Source: Nematopogon swammerdamellus (taxonomy: Eukaryota; Arthropoda; Insecta; Lepidoptera; Adelidae). From it: 64,000 bases of DNA. Position 1 is the stretch's first letter, and every line of letters begins with the position of its first letter. Positions 55,301-64,000 of the stretch are shown here, in pieces. The translations under genes and the position numbers were made by a program. The stretch covers positions 14,973,395-15,037,394 of the forward strand of contig OX336345.1 in NCBI GenBank assembly GCA_946902875.1, read 5' to 3'. The notes below the pieces were generated by a model. It was not told the DNA's origin. It was given only the letters and a program-made list of their open reading frames with translations, and ran no database searches.

Positions 55301-58300
55301 AGTACCTAACTCAATTATATAGGTAACTAGTGCCATAATGTGAAAGTAGAAAGGGGTTGGAGCAATTAGCTCTAATTATTGTAAAATTAAGACGAAACAT
55401 ATTCAACTGAATAAATGGTACTGTTCATAAATAACTAAGAGGATTTAAAAAAATACTCACTAAGGATATATGCAGCAGGAAAGGCACTTGCGCCGGCCAC
55501 TGTTTCAAGGAACTCCACCAGGACGTACATTTCGTAGGAGACAGAGAAAGCCTTCAGGGTACCGATCACTCCCAGTAGGGTAGTGCTGAGACACAGCGCT
55601 ATCTTGCGTCCCCATCTGGAATTAATATAACATTTCTGTTTGTGAAATTTATCGTTTATATTGGTAGGAATTTTACCGACATTTGCTTTCCCTATGTTTT
55701 TGTGGCGTTTCCCGAGTTTTTGTTCATATAATATGCTGAACCGAACGAGAATAATAAGCCGTTTCGACAAATTCAGCGCTATTGCGCTATTGGTACTATT
55801 GTACCGATCAGAAAATTATGCTTTACATTTTGAGACAAGGAAATTATTAGATGTTTAATTTTAATATGGACTGATGGGTGCAACATAGAAAGATAGCTAC
55901 TCGTATATGAAGAAAATTTACTTATCTTTAAATTTACGTATCAAACTCATCGTGAGAAAGAAGCGCTGCACGCCAACTGGTATCGAATTGATGCCTCTCG
56001 TAACACGTGGTGAAAGTAAAGGTAAAGTTCTACCAACAACTGTGTGAAAGCGATGAGAACTAACTTGTCAGAGATGAAGCCGAAGATGGGTAGAGAGACG
56101 AGCATGCCTGCGTTGTGGATAGTCCCGACCAGGGTCCGCTTCCACTCCTGGCACGCCAGCCCGAACTGTAATCATTATTAGTACTTATTAGTATTGTGTC
56201 ACTTCATATAGGCTCACTCGATTAATTACTTATTAGCAATGTGAAAATGTTCTTGCTTGCATGGTAGGTATAGGCCATACGTAGGAATGTTTGACTAATA
56301 AATATATATATTATCATACCTATGTATACCTCCTGAAACGTGCAGTAGAGGGACTTGGCGAGAATTGGGGGAGGCCATGTATAATACTGGATAAAAATGA
56401 CTGGTGGTGATGAAAGGATGTTCTAAAAGGAAATATCTTCATGGCTAAACAGAAAGTAATCGTCACGAAGTAAATGTTTCTTTAAAAAAAATAAAAAATA
56501 TTGCTCCTCCATGACAGTGCACGGTGCACTGCCGTGACCAGGATTCGAACCTGGGTTACTACGGCCACAACGTAGGGTCCTAACCACAAGACGATCACGG
56601 CTATCGGAGCTGGTGAGGTAACAGACCAACTGAGCCAATATCTATTGTGAACCGCGCCGCCGCGCCGCCGCCGCCTCCGCGCCGCCGCGACAGCACCGAA
56701 ACTAAAGCACTTTCATGACGCTAGTTGGTCGTTTTAAGATACGGGTAATGACGGTTTACGTCTGGGTATCGAAAGCGACCTCGCATATGATAGGCTGGAA
56801 TGTTAACCATTAGGCGACCACTTTAAAAATAACACTGTTTTTGTCTAGTGAATAATGTGAGCAGGATTCTTAAGATGACCAAAAATATCATACATCATAA
56901 TTTATAAATAGACTTTGAACCGACAATCTTCGTAGCTAATTTTTCAATTTTAAGAAGATTATGGGCATGACAAGATAATTGAAAAATAACGTGCGACGAG
57001 AGCAATGCTAATTTTTACTTGACAGGAAACGCTTCCGGTTCGTTCTTGTGAACTATACGAGTCAACAATATTATTTATTACCTACCTACTAAAATACCGG
57101 CCAGGTGGGACGACGACATTAAGTACGCCGCGTCGGAGGCAATCAGTAGGTGCGTACCGCTGAATGCCGGGAGGACTGGAGGAAAATTGAAAATCACTCT
57201 GCTCACCCTGCCAATTTATTTCCTCTCAAGTACAGCCTTGAATTTTTCAAAAGGGGTGTGAAAAGGCTCTATTCCGGCCGGCATGGCATTGGCAATCCCT
57301 GTGCATCACAGAATGTTCATGGACATCGTTAGACACTTATTTGTAGGTGTAACGATGCCACATGTCGCGCTTTCCATAAATCAAATATATATATGGTATA
57401 CAGTATAGATATATTACAATTCATTGGGAAGAATACACAAACAATAGACAATAATTATTAAGCCACAACGGCTAAAACGTGACAAAGAATGTCGAGGTCA
57501 GACTATTATTCTGTGATTGGATACTGTATAAAATAAATCGGTCAACAATGGAAACAAAGTCATCCACGTGTAACGAAGCGATTTGTCTGACATAAACTAG
57601 ATTGAAGAGTTAACTATATTTTAGAAATATTGTGAACTAAGACTATTTCAACCTTCATTGTATAACTGTGCAAATATCACACGACAACGACAATACTAGG
57701 ACTATAAAAAAATAAATTAATTAAAAAGTTTAATTAAAAAACAATTCTTTACTAAAAACAAAAGAACATTACCATGAAGCTAAATACCTACAAAGGTACT
57801 TTGGAAGTGGTGGAAACTAACCGCTCTGATAAGAGTTCACATCATGAATTACACAACAGTCGGTCAGCGCGTATGAGTCCACTGCTGGACATACGCCTCT
57901 CCAATTTTCTCCAGTACTTCCGGCCTACGGAACCACTGCTTTCCGGCGACGTACTTGATGTCGTCGTCCCACCTGGCGGGTGGTCTTCCCACACTCTGTT
58001 TTCCTGCTCACGGCCGCCAGTGTAGGACACTATAAATCCAACGGTGGTCGTATCTTCGACTGACGTGCCCAACCCACTGCCACTTGAGCTTAGCCACCCG
58101 GTGTTCAATATCGACTACTTTGGTGCTGCGGCGGATTGCCTCGTTACGCACCATATCATATTGCATAACATATTAGATGAAAGGTATTGTTGTGCATATC
58201 CCTCCCAAGACACTTGAACAGGGACTAAGAATGTTGAGAGAAGCCTATGTCTAGCAGTACGAAAATTAAAATGCCTAGTAGGGACAGCTCATCAAGAATA

Positions 58301-61300
58301 TGTCACATACCTCCGAGACAATGGTATCATGAGACTCATAAACCCAGGCCGTACAGGACTGAGTCTCCGAAGAGAAGCTATCGTTGCTGCAGGTGTCATC
58401 AATGCTGTCCAGGGGGATGTATCGGGAACATCTCTGGGCACGACCCTCGGCAGGAAGGGCCCCTCCCAGCCAAGGCTGGGAGTATTCGGTAGTGTTGGCG
58501 GCCTCGCATTCTGGCACCAGACATCTGCAACATGAATATGATTCCTTTTTAAAAAAAATTGTGATGCGTGAGCCGAAATAACAGATCCATAGGGATTAGA
58601 GAGTAATATGTATAGACTTATTACTTGAAGTTTTCTCTGTTATTTTGTTTGTTTTTCCTAAATAAATAAACAAATAAAATTAAAATAAAATTATTTTTGG
58701 ACGTAAGATGACTGCGAGATTTTTACATTACATTCACCACCGGGGGAACCATAGAGAAATAATATACGTTTATGGGGAGAACCTTCTCGGTGTATAAGTA
58801 ATACTTTCTGTGGAAAAATATACATTTTTTTATGTAAACTGACACAGTTGGCCCCTTCACATACTACATTCGTGATGTCAGTCCATGACACATTGGTGAA
58901 CTAGGTGCCATGTCAGTGCACTCCTTCGGTAGTGCCAGCTATACGAACTATTTACGTAGCCGACTTTTCATTCAGTGCGGTAGTATCTATCCGGGCGGGT
59001 TAAATAAACCTAGTAAATGAAGACCTACTGTTTTACGTGGAATTCGAACCACGGTCCTCGAGTTAAAGTTTACAGTAAAAAGACTTCTAAGAAAAAATGT
59101 GATCCATTGTTCATCAAAATGTTTTCCGCTCCGCTGCCGGCGTTCTACCATTTTGCCTACCATCATTGTCAAATGGCGCAGAGGATGTCCTCGTCTGACG
59201 CGGTTGTTGGGTTTGTGTGACTTTTGAGTAATCAAATCAATGAAGAGCTATCTGACGAGGTAAGTGGTGCGCGTCGGGCCTGATGCTCTCCGCATCGCTG
59301 CGCCTCGCGTCGTCGCACAAAGTAATTCGTCAGGTCATTTAGTTAACCAGAATGCAGGATTTCAGTTCTACATGTAGAATTTTATGAATTATGGCTGTAG
59401 ATATTCAAATAAAATATGAATGGGGCGTTGGTTAAAATACAACCAACAAATTCGGAAGTTCGACTACATTCAGAGCAGCTAATATAATTCAATGAGTTGA
59501 GGAGAAGTTTGATAAAATAAAAACAATAAGGCTAGAATACGTACACCCGAAATGTGTAAAGCCAAAGATAGAAGGAAGCAAATAAGAGAAAATAAATGTA
59601 ATATCATAAAAAGAGAAATAAGCACACATGTTACAACGTCAAAATTACCGAAAAATGGCATTCTGAAGTAACCGTGAGTACAAATGCAGCAGTTGATACC
59701 AGTTATTTGTCAAGAAGCGCTTCTTCGGAAGCCGCGGTTAATTACGCTGCTTATGGTAATGAGCGACGGTAGGTAAAAAGCGCTCGTCATCACCGACCAC
59801 GCGTCTAGGTGGGCTGCTTAGCGTCAGAGAAGGCGGGCACATTTCCGTATATGGTCATAAATTGTGAATGATCTGAAGAATTTATTTCCCTTTATATTTT
59901 GCCTTTGAGGATAATGTGGCCGCAGTTCTAAAATGCTCGGAAACACATGCTATGCAGGAAATTTGTAAGAGACTTCCTTGGATTTAAATAGACCCTTCAG
60001 GGCCAAGAGCGATAATCCGCTGCACACTTTCGAAGACGATCGCATCATAAGACAATCAATTGAGAATATTTCTGACATTTTTTAAACACTTTTTGTAAAT
60101 TTGAACAGTAAGTGTGGACTTTGTGTGATTAAATTCGAGATTCATTAATTTTTTGCGCAAACATATCTCACAAAGAGACACTTACTGGTTGTATACAAGT
60201 ACAATTTATCAGCATAACAAGAAGGGATAATCCCGAGACGTTTGCACTGACTGTGGTCTGAGATTATGATTTATTTGGTTGGTAGTTGAAATAAAGAAAA
60301 TTATGGTTACATTGACGTAGATTGTTTGACCTAGATAGAAGTGACTGCTAATGTCTGATTTGATGATAGTGTCAGCTCGTAACGTGGTTATAAAGTCAGA
60401 TAGGATCTACAATCGAACTCTCCTAAAGGACATCTGAGGATGTTTTAGGAAATGATGTAGCCAGCACGTATCGAGGTGCTTCCTCGCACGTGTTTAGACT
60501 TCCATATCATCCACAACTAGCCCATAGTCTACGAAGAACGTGCAGTTCCTCCTTCTATTCGATTACTTGTCAAATAACAACACGAAAGCAATACCGGTAG
60601 AACCAGTGAAACTGGCTCCGTTGTAAATAAAAAGGCAAAACGACTTGATACGAGTACCTACGGATAGCTTGATATCAAAAGTGGGTTGGGCTGACTTGGG
60701 TTGGTCGAATCTGCGCATCGAACACGCGCGTGACGTAGATGGTATCTCATTGTGGGTGAGAAGGAAAAGTGCGGAGGACGCACATCTCCAGTTACTGATC
60801 CGAATTGATCGCATCTGTGCGGATAATTCCTGCGTTGCGGTCCGTTAGAAAAGTGACATTGTATTTGTCGTAAAGTTAGCACGAAATTAATTATATACCA
60901 AAGGCTTTGGTGAGTAAATAACTTGTATGGAGATATTTCATACTGAGATTACTCTTAGCTATGTTATATCTACATAGGCTACCAAGTTAACATTGACGTG
61001 TAAGTTTAGAGAGGGTTGTAAAGCGTCTATTTTTATGTCAATATTAGCTTGTCTAAATTGCTCAATGAACAAACAAATGGTGTTCGTGCCAAATGTGAAG
61101 TTCACTTGACTCTTATCCTTGAACCATTACTGAATGAGTTTGTGCAGTGACCGCTTGTTGGCCTTTTGGAACGAATAGTAAACGACAACACTTGAAGAAG
61201 ATCCGGCTATGGTTTTTGCTATCGAGTCGTTGCGATTTCGCTAATATTTGTGGTCATGATATATTATTATTATGTGGGATGATAACTTGTTGCTTGCTGT

Positions 61301-61711
61301 TATTGTACTTACTATGAATTTGTTGGTCCCTCAAGCGAGAGGTCACAGATTCGAAACCCAGGTGTCCACCTAATAAAGGAAGACCTTTCCGTCCAGGTCA
61401 GTGTAACCGGTACGACTTAAAGAAAGCATTGACATGACTCCTACTTTCGAAAACATGACATATTGAGTCCACGCCATGGGTGTAGCAGATGATGTAGTCA
61501 AGTACAAAGGACTGATAAAAGGATGACCTCACCTGTACTCGACATCCGCAGCCAGGAATACGTAATTGGTGCCGTACAAAGTGGTCGTTATAGCTGCTAA
61601 TGTCAACAGTGCGTAGTTGTACAGATGGAACTGGCGAAACGTGCCCAGCTCACGCATTACACGATCTAGGTCCAATTTGGTATTAACGGTCTCTTGTACG
61701 TTGGTACTCAT
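52189..61711 (-). CDS. SLC22-like organic cation transporter, paralogue 3 (complete)
   Basis: Exons 61711-61533, 58524-58311, 56165-56065, 55615-55461, 55044-54409, 53166-52985 and 52380-52189 give 1659 bp, 552 residues. The start is the ATG of MSTNVQETVNTK; an in-frame GTG 33 bp upstream is not a likely start. Family marks in order: extracellular loop RCLVPECEAANTTEYSQPW with two Asn-linked sites and six or so cysteines; FGLACQEWKR; GFISDKWGRK; PESIRWLMSKGKKEQA; LVLDRIGRKKT; YTSELFPTHARHSLLGFCSM; TPETLNTQLPDT; and a lysine-rich tail. It diverges more from the first two than they do from each other. The DRWGRR-motif exon, one 256-bp exon in the others, is split here into 101 and 155 bp. Likely plasma-membrane solute transport; substrate unknown. 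Confidence 0.93.
52660..52745 (+). repeat. RTE 3' fragment
   Basis: AATTAGAGGAAGATTGGCGA and CAGCAGTGGACGCATAAACG, the usual end of RTE ORFs. In the last intron of transporter 3. Confidence 0.5.
52985..53166 (-). CDS. Transporter 3 exon 6
   Basis: 182 bp, VPWLATVLYLLGKVTITMAF to APQTPLL. Donor GTAAGT, phase 0. Confidence 0.93.
53531..53602 (-). tRNA. tRNA-His (GTG), second copy
   Basis: Same 72-nt body as 46816-46887 on the minus strand. The 3' flank GTGCACTGTCACGGCGGAGC and a T-run are shared. The 5' flank ATTGGCTCAGTTGGTCTGTT contains an A-box-like word. In intron 5 of transporter 3. Confidence 0.8.
54117..54330. mobile_element. 214-bp foldback element with TA duplications
   Basis: Two arms of about 97 bp, nearly perfect reverse complements, start TAGTGCCACCAAGAAGTTAT. 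They meet across a roughly 20-bp centre (TAATGAGGTAATTAGGTCAT). TA flanks both ends (54115-54116, 54331-54332), as for Tc1/mariner-mobilised elements. It begins 79 bp from exon 5 of transporter 3. Confidence 0.88.
54409..55044 (-). CDS. Transporter 3 exon 5
   Basis: 636 bp, IELLGQDKRVL through PESIRWLMSK to PFVSK. Donor GTGAGT. Confidence 0.93.
55461..55615 (-). CDS. Transporter 3 exon 4
   Basis: WGRKIALCLSTTLLGVIGTL to AAYIL, 155 bp. Acceptor TTCCAG and donor GTGAGT. The two half exons sum to 256. Confidence 0.92.
56065..56165 (-). CDS. Transporter 3 exon 3
   Basis: FGLACQEWKRTLVGTIHNAG to GFISD, 101 bp. Donor GTTAGT, phase 2. Confidence 0.9.
56530..56601 (-). tRNA. tRNA-His (GTG)-like, third copy, D-arm variant
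   Basis: As the second copy, but the A box reads GTCTTGTGGTTAG instead of GTCTAGTGGTTAG, which may weaken transcription. Same flanks on both sides. In intron 2 of transporter 3. Confidence 0.65.
56640..58310. other. Transporter 3 intron 2 remainder with RTE pieces
   Basis: RTE-type ORF words on plus near 57095-57165 (ARWDDDIK-like, then REDW). A longer RTE fragment lies on minus at 57862-58145 (EAIRRSTKVVDIEHRVAKLK, KWQWVGHVSRR, GRPPARWDDDIK). Both are broken. 56650-56695 is a GC-rich GCCGCC run. Confidence 0.6.
57862..58145 (-). repeat. RTE LINE ORF fragment
   Basis: The minus strand contains MVRNEAIRRS, LKWQWVGHVSRR, ARWDDDIK and IGEAYVQQW-like words of the RTE C-terminal domain, with one frameshift. 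Confidence 0.75.
58311..58524 (-). CDS. Transporter 3 exon 2
   Basis: Acceptor TTGCAG. RCLVPECEAANT to HDTIVSE. Donor GTATGT, phase 0. Confidence 0.92.
58826..59062 (-). repeat. SINE 3' body, diverged
   Basis: T-run and TGTAAACTGACACAGTTGGC to GTTTTACGTGGAATTCGAAC. In intron 1 of transporter 3, which otherwise (59063-61385) shows nothing recognisable. Confidence 0.75.
61386..61515 (+). repeat. SINE fragment adjoining transporter 3 exon 1
   Basis: CCTTTCCGTCCAGGTCAGTG to GATGATGTAGTCAAG, ending about 18 bp from the exon 1 donor. Confidence 0.55.
61533..61711 (-). CDS. Transporter 3 exon 1
   Basis: 59 residues plus two bases, MSTNVQ to ADVEY with helix 1. Donor GTGAGG, phase 2, as in transporter 2. 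Confidence 0.88.
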
Positions 61712-63319
61712 TTCAATGTATTTTTGTATCGTCCAATATTTCACTAAATTCCACTAAACACCATCCGATTTCCAATTGATCAGTGGTTCAAATAAGTAAA
61801 CAACACGGATACTGTCTTTCGAATCTCCTCTCAAAGATGTGGATGGAGTTTTCACACTTCTTCCAAAACTTTCACGTTATGTTGTCTCAAAAAATAAAAA
61901 AAATAAAATTATATTCGATCACACGACACTACCGCTAGGAACTAATTCTTCAAATACTTGATAGTGTTGCTAGTTCACACTATTAATTATGTCGTAAATT
62001 TTCCGCATCATTGAGATTTCTTCTAAAGCTAACTATTTGAAAAGTTTTTATTTATTAAAATTAGTTTTTAGCACCCGCAGAGTGTAGAGTATGAATGCAC
62101 GGGATACGATATGCAATGTTATGGCCAATGTCGAAGCTAATATGCTTCTCGATGATGATGCAGTAACAGCAGCAGAATGGCTGTTTGAAGGAGATCAACG
62201 TTAGAAAGTCAAGGCGGCAATGATCTGGGAGGAGAATTGATCGCAAATAAGTAGCGATCGCGAGGAAAAACTTGAACACGAGGGGAAAAAACATACGCAC
62301 GTAGTCATCTTGACACAGAGAGGACCGGTTTATTGCTGTGTAGCGAAATTTTGGTGGCCAATGACTTTGCTGACGGAACAAACAAAAGATACGTCACAGG
62401 TTATGCAATATTATTCTGTATTAGTGGATGTAACAATGAGTTACGTCAATAGAATCAATAGAACATGTTTAGTTGTTAGGTCACACATTCTCCTAGATAT
62501 GTTTACCAACATCAACTCGTATATAAATAAACTCTCCTTATAAATCAGAAAGGAAGATAGAACAGAACGCCATATGTGTTAAAGTCACTATTGTACTCAA
62601 CTTGCGGAGTAGGTTGAAAGAATAGTAAGTTGAAAGAATCGAAATTACTATACACTCAATTAAATTGGCGTATTTTGAAAATGTCTTCCATGAAAATCGT
62701 GTCGGGGAAATGCTCAGATGGAGCAAGATTTAAACACCGCACAAAATTTATGAGTTAGGGGAAATTTCCGAAGAATATAATTTAGAGACGTAGGTACGCA
62801 CACGTAGAATATTTTGATTGGGCTAATTTCTCAGCTTTTGTTTCCTTGTTTCTCTTGCAGCCTGTCTTCTGAATTTTTTCTCTCTTTTTATTATCAGGCG
62901 ACAAGGACGACAACGCGAGACGCGTGCACTCAGAGCTTTCGCGAAACTGAACACGAATAAGCTATACAGAATGATTCACTTGCTTGATGCACATTCAGGA
63001 CAATAACTACAATTTTAAGGGTTGATAGAGCTCCAGATTATAATAAACAAAGCTGGTCTCTATAATTTTTTAAAAATAAAAAAGTCAATATTCCTATAAA
63101 TATTTCGAATAAAGTAACAAAAATTCGAAAAAATTTTTTTTATTATAAGTTGTTCGAATTTCTCATATGGTTGTTATTGCCGAATCAGCCCGTTCATTTG
63201 TTGAGGACTTTGGGAATGTTTGAACTGGTTATGCAAATTGTTTAAATAAAAAGAAAGAAAATATGGATTATCACACGGCATAAGAAGCAATGTATTAGTT
63301 TTGGTATTATTTGATATAT
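61712..63319. other. Upstream of transporter 3
   Basis: AT-rich. It should hold the promoter and 5' UTR of transporter 3. No gene recognised. Confidence 0.5.
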
Positions 63320-63640
63320 TTTCAACCGACTTCCAGAAAGGAGGTTATCTCAATTCGTCTGTATGTTTTTTTTTGTGTGTATGTTACCTGATTTCTCCGC
63401 CAATTCTCAACCGATTTTAATGATTCTTTTTTTCATGAGTAGAGTATATCAGGGATCCTATCCTTTCATAAAAAAGTTCTTTGAAAGAATACCACCCCTA
63501 AGGGTAGGAAATTAAGAGATTAACACTTTCACACTAAGGTTTTTCAATAACCCACTTCCCGTCAACCGATTTTAATATTATGCGATATTACTAAAACGAG
63601 TGAAATAAAAAGAAAAAAACATTGAACCTACTTTAACCCT
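63320..63640 (+). repeat. Dispersed lepidopteran repeat
   Basis: TCAACCGACTTCCAGAAAGG, TATCTCAATTCGTCTGTATG and TCAACCGATTTTAATGATTC, the same family as 40870-41100. Confidence 0.65.
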
Positions 63641-63655
63641 AAAAAGTATTAAATA

Positions 63656-63748
63656 ATATTTTGATCTTGAGTAGAAGGCGGTACAAAGCACACCTGTAGA
63701 TGGACCCTTTTGTGCTTTTGTACTGCCTTCTACTCAAAATCAAAATAT
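63656..63748. repeat. 37-bp inverted repeat
   Basis: Left arm GAGTAGAAGGCGGTACAAAG with TGATCTT before it; right arm CTTTTGTACTGCCTTCTACT with TCAAAATCAAAATAT after it. The loop is about 18 bp. Arms match except for a few bases. Confidence 0.85.
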
Positions 63749-63755
63749 CATTTAA

Positions 63756-63777
63756 GGGGGGGGGGGGGGGGGGGGGG
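63756..63777 (+). repeat. G22 homopolymer
   Basis: Twenty-two consecutive G directly after the inverted repeat. Its length may be an assembly estimate. Confidence 0.95.
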
Positions 63778-64000
63778 TACTAGGCAAAAGCACTTCGTAT
63801 TTCCCTAACCATACCCATATTTCAAGTGATTTAACTATAGTTAGGTGAAGATACAAGGTATAATGTGAATGCATTATTTTTAATTTAATCTTATAACTTC
63901 CCTTAAAAATATGTGGTTGAAAAGTGGTAAAATCGTTCAAAAATGCCTTTGCTATTTCCCTCGCAATTTTTTACAAATGCATCTAATACGAAAAATGCTC

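Noticed and set aside
57150..57332. 60-codon plus frame starting with an RTE-like segment
   Set aside because: Mixed LINE debris in a transporter intron; no intact domain.
61709..61744. Longer N-terminus for transporter 3 starting at 61744
   Set aside because: The codon at 61744 is GTG, not ATG. The first ATG is at 61711 and gives a normal SLC22 N-terminus.

Overview
This is an arthropod nuclear genome window, almost certainly from a moth or butterfly (Lepidoptera). It is AT-rich with GT-AG introns. It is crowded with families typical of Lepidoptera: RTE-like LINE 3' ends with TATG/GTAT tails, copies of the 'TAGCTTTTGCCCGCGGCTTC' repeat, and a tRNA-type SINE ending in an A-run. Several of its genes belong to insect-typical families. 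Nothing bacterial or viral was seen.

Genes, left to right. (1) A partial SLC22/organic-cation-transporter-like MFS gene on the plus strand (about 691-5421), whose N-terminal exons are absent or unrecognisable. (2) A complete paralogue on the minus strand (11004-5987, six exons, 548 aa), tail to tail with the first. (3) A two-pore-domain potassium (K2P) channel gene on the plus strand (19681-49870, twelve exons, 694 aa when joined). It carries both pore signatures and a roughly 385-residue charged loop between M2 and M3. (4) Inside its 19-kb third intron, on the opposite strand, a five-exon secreted-protein gene (31768-26808, 388 aa). It has a signal peptide, a CLIP-like six-cysteine pattern and eight GPGGPTGIIGP repeats. 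(5) A third SLC22-like transporter on the minus strand (61711-52189, seven exons, 552 aa), which has one more intron than the other two. All exon joins were worked out by hand and every join preserves frame.

RNA genes: a tRNA-Gly(GCC) at 41125-41195 with a pol III terminator, and three tRNA-His(GTG)-like genes plus one fragment. The His copies share flanking sequence beyond the tRNA, so they look like a dispersed repeat.

Mobile and repetitive DNA fills most non-coding space. The most structured pieces are: a TIR-bounded 3.9-kb DNA transposon (11664-15585) that carries a 114-bp tandem array of CGTATGCACATACG palindromes and a broken protein gene split by a LINE; a hAT-like TIR element (36563-38076) filled with a 90-bp minisatellite; two direct copies of an 845-bp TTAA-type element (38780-40521); a 214-bp foldback element with TA target duplications (54117-54330); and a SINE family whose head combines tRNA-like A and B boxes with a 5S-rRNA-like core, present about fifteen times whole or in part.

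Functionally the three transporters look like a local tandem family (probable uptake or efflux of organic cations or carnitine-like solutes), into whose neighbourhood the K2P gene and its nested secreted-protein gene fall. Nothing in the sequence shows that the genes act in one pathway.
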